Virus record (IMG/VR): IMGVR_UViG_3300035698_027260
Location: 1 to 28,614 of that record
Reading direction: 5' to 3' (one strand)
Length of the DNA stretch: 28,614 nt
DNA from: a virus
The notes beneath the pieces were generated by a model. It was given only the letters and a program-made list of their open reading frames with translations, ran no database searches and was not told the origin of the DNA. Position numbers and translations under genes: made by a program. This document shows positions 28,021 to 28,614 of this stretch, in pieces (the first letter of the stretch is position 1; each line of letters starts with the position of its first letter).

Positions 28021-28614
28021 TTAGTGTCTCTTCCGGCCCTTAAGTTGTATGTCTACCAGATCATTTAGCTTCCCAACTAATAGATGTGGGAAGTCTTCTA
28101 GGGTGTCCGCCCACACATGGTCAGGGAATAATCTTTTGACATAAAAGGCATCCCTTCCAATACCTACCCCGATTACATGGATACCCTGTTCCGCAGCTAA
28201 GCGTATTTGCCTAACGACAACTTGATCATCATTAGGCTGGCCATCCGAAACCACAAACATAAAGCGGGTAGTCTCAGACCGTTGTAGGAGGGACGAGAGG
28301 GCGAACTGAATGCCGTCTCCCATAGGGGTACCCCCTTCGGCCCTTGTATTAGCAAAACGCCACCTGATAGGCCTTAGCCTTTCGTTCCAACCCTTGAAAA
28401 TGTCATATATAACTCCCCCATACCGATGGTAGTTTCCCTCGTCCCCTTCTTGAGGGTAGGCATAACCACCACCGTCTCGGAAGCCTAAAGCTAATACTGG
28501 ACAACCCAGATTGTCTAAGGGGTCCGTTATAGCCAGGAATATTTTAGCAGCCGTAGTTTTCAGGCCCCCCATGGAGCCAGACTCGTCCATAACAACTACA
28601 GCAGCCATGGTCAG
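28021..28614 (-). CDS. VWA-domain protein, CobT-like (partial, 5' end beyond window)
   Basis: 198 codons open to the window edge; an internal ATG eight codons before the MIDAS is not necessarily the start. The metal-ion-dependent adhesion site is complete: DESGS, then EGGTPMGD with Thr, then VVSDGQPND with Asp. VVVMDESGSMGGLKTTAAKIF, LALGFRDGG and VIGVGIGRDAFYVKRLF follow the order found in CobT-type VWA domains of AAA-VWA pairs (CobS/CobT). In phages such pairs are often annotated as cobaltochelatase-like but need not make cobalamin; the partner ATPase would be expected upstream, outside the window. The C-terminus is basic. Confidence 0.8.
   Translation of the reverse strand: MTMAAVVVMDESGSMGGLKTTAAKIFLAITDPLDNLGCPVLALGFRDGGGYAYPQEGDEGNYHRYGGVIYDIFKGWNERLRPIRWRFANTRAEGGTPMGDGIQFALSSLLQRSETTRFMFVVSDGQPNDDQVVVRQIRLAAEQGIHVIGVGIGRDAFYVKRLFPDHVWADTLEDFPHLLVGKLNDLVDIQLKGRKRH

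Noticed and set aside
1-28614. CRISPR arrays, insertion sequences or transposases
   Set aside because: No regularly spaced repeats of 23-40 bases and no transposase or terminal inverted repeat pair were found; the only mobile-type gene is the HNH endonuclease.

Overview
The window looks like part of a very large (huge or jumbo-class) tailed bacteriophage genome. Genes are tightly packed, many start codons overlap the preceding stop (TGATG or ATGA junctions), and almost every gene has a strong GGAGG-type ribosome binding site. Phage-style replication genes sit beside a chaperonin, 18 tRNA-like genes, a transfer-messenger RNA and many small unknown proteins. The GGAGG ribosome binding sites and the boxA-like TCTTTGAAA elements before the stable RNA genes suggest a Gram-positive (Firmicutes-like) host. 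This is inference from style, not a database match.

Layout. Positions 1-8470 (minus strand) hold a DNA replication and recombination block: a RuvC-type resolvase running off the left edge, a candidate ssDNA-binding protein, two unknowns, a RecD2-type helicase, a possible zinc-binding protein, clamp-loader subunits delta (HolA-like) and delta-prime (HolB-like), and two small proteins. Positions 8484-9173 carry no convincing gene but show RNA-like structure and a broken D/N-rich protein tail. Positions 9174-11599 hold two divergent sigma-factor-like genes separated by host-type promoters. Positions 11740-16012 hold two large multidomain proteins, one with duplicated HExxH metallopeptidase-like domains and a C39-like cysteine peptidase domain. 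Positions 16083-19019 hold a GroEL-type chaperonin among small unknown genes.

Positions 19100-24630 (plus strand) form a translation island. It contains a structured leader with a competing terminator, 18 tRNA-like genes (Leu x4, Ser x4, Thr x3, Glu x2, Tyr x2, Cys, Trp, Phe), a Pth2-type peptidyl-tRNA hydrolase, a tmRNA, an HNH endonuclease directly behind the tmRNA, a nucleotidyltransferase-like protein and several very small proteins. A few plus-strand genes follow up to 25924. The right end (26036-28614, minus strand) holds an MBL-fold hydrolase, three small unknowns and a CobT-like VWA protein running off the edge.

The most interesting signal is a two-part element, GGATCATC-N13-GAGTAGT. 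It occurs four times with exactly 13 unconserved bases between its halves in the tRNA island. It occurs once on the opposite strand at the same spacing before the gene starting at 27938, with weaker relatives elsewhere. It is best explained as a phage-specific promoter, perhaps read by one of the two sigma-like proteins. Other strong observations are a tRNA-Tyr-like gene with G33 and a variable region of about 64 nt, a tRNA-Cys with a class II variable arm, the ribosome-rescue pairing of tmRNA and Pth2, and an endonuclease whose ribosome binding site is locked in a hairpin that repeats the tmRNA 3' end.
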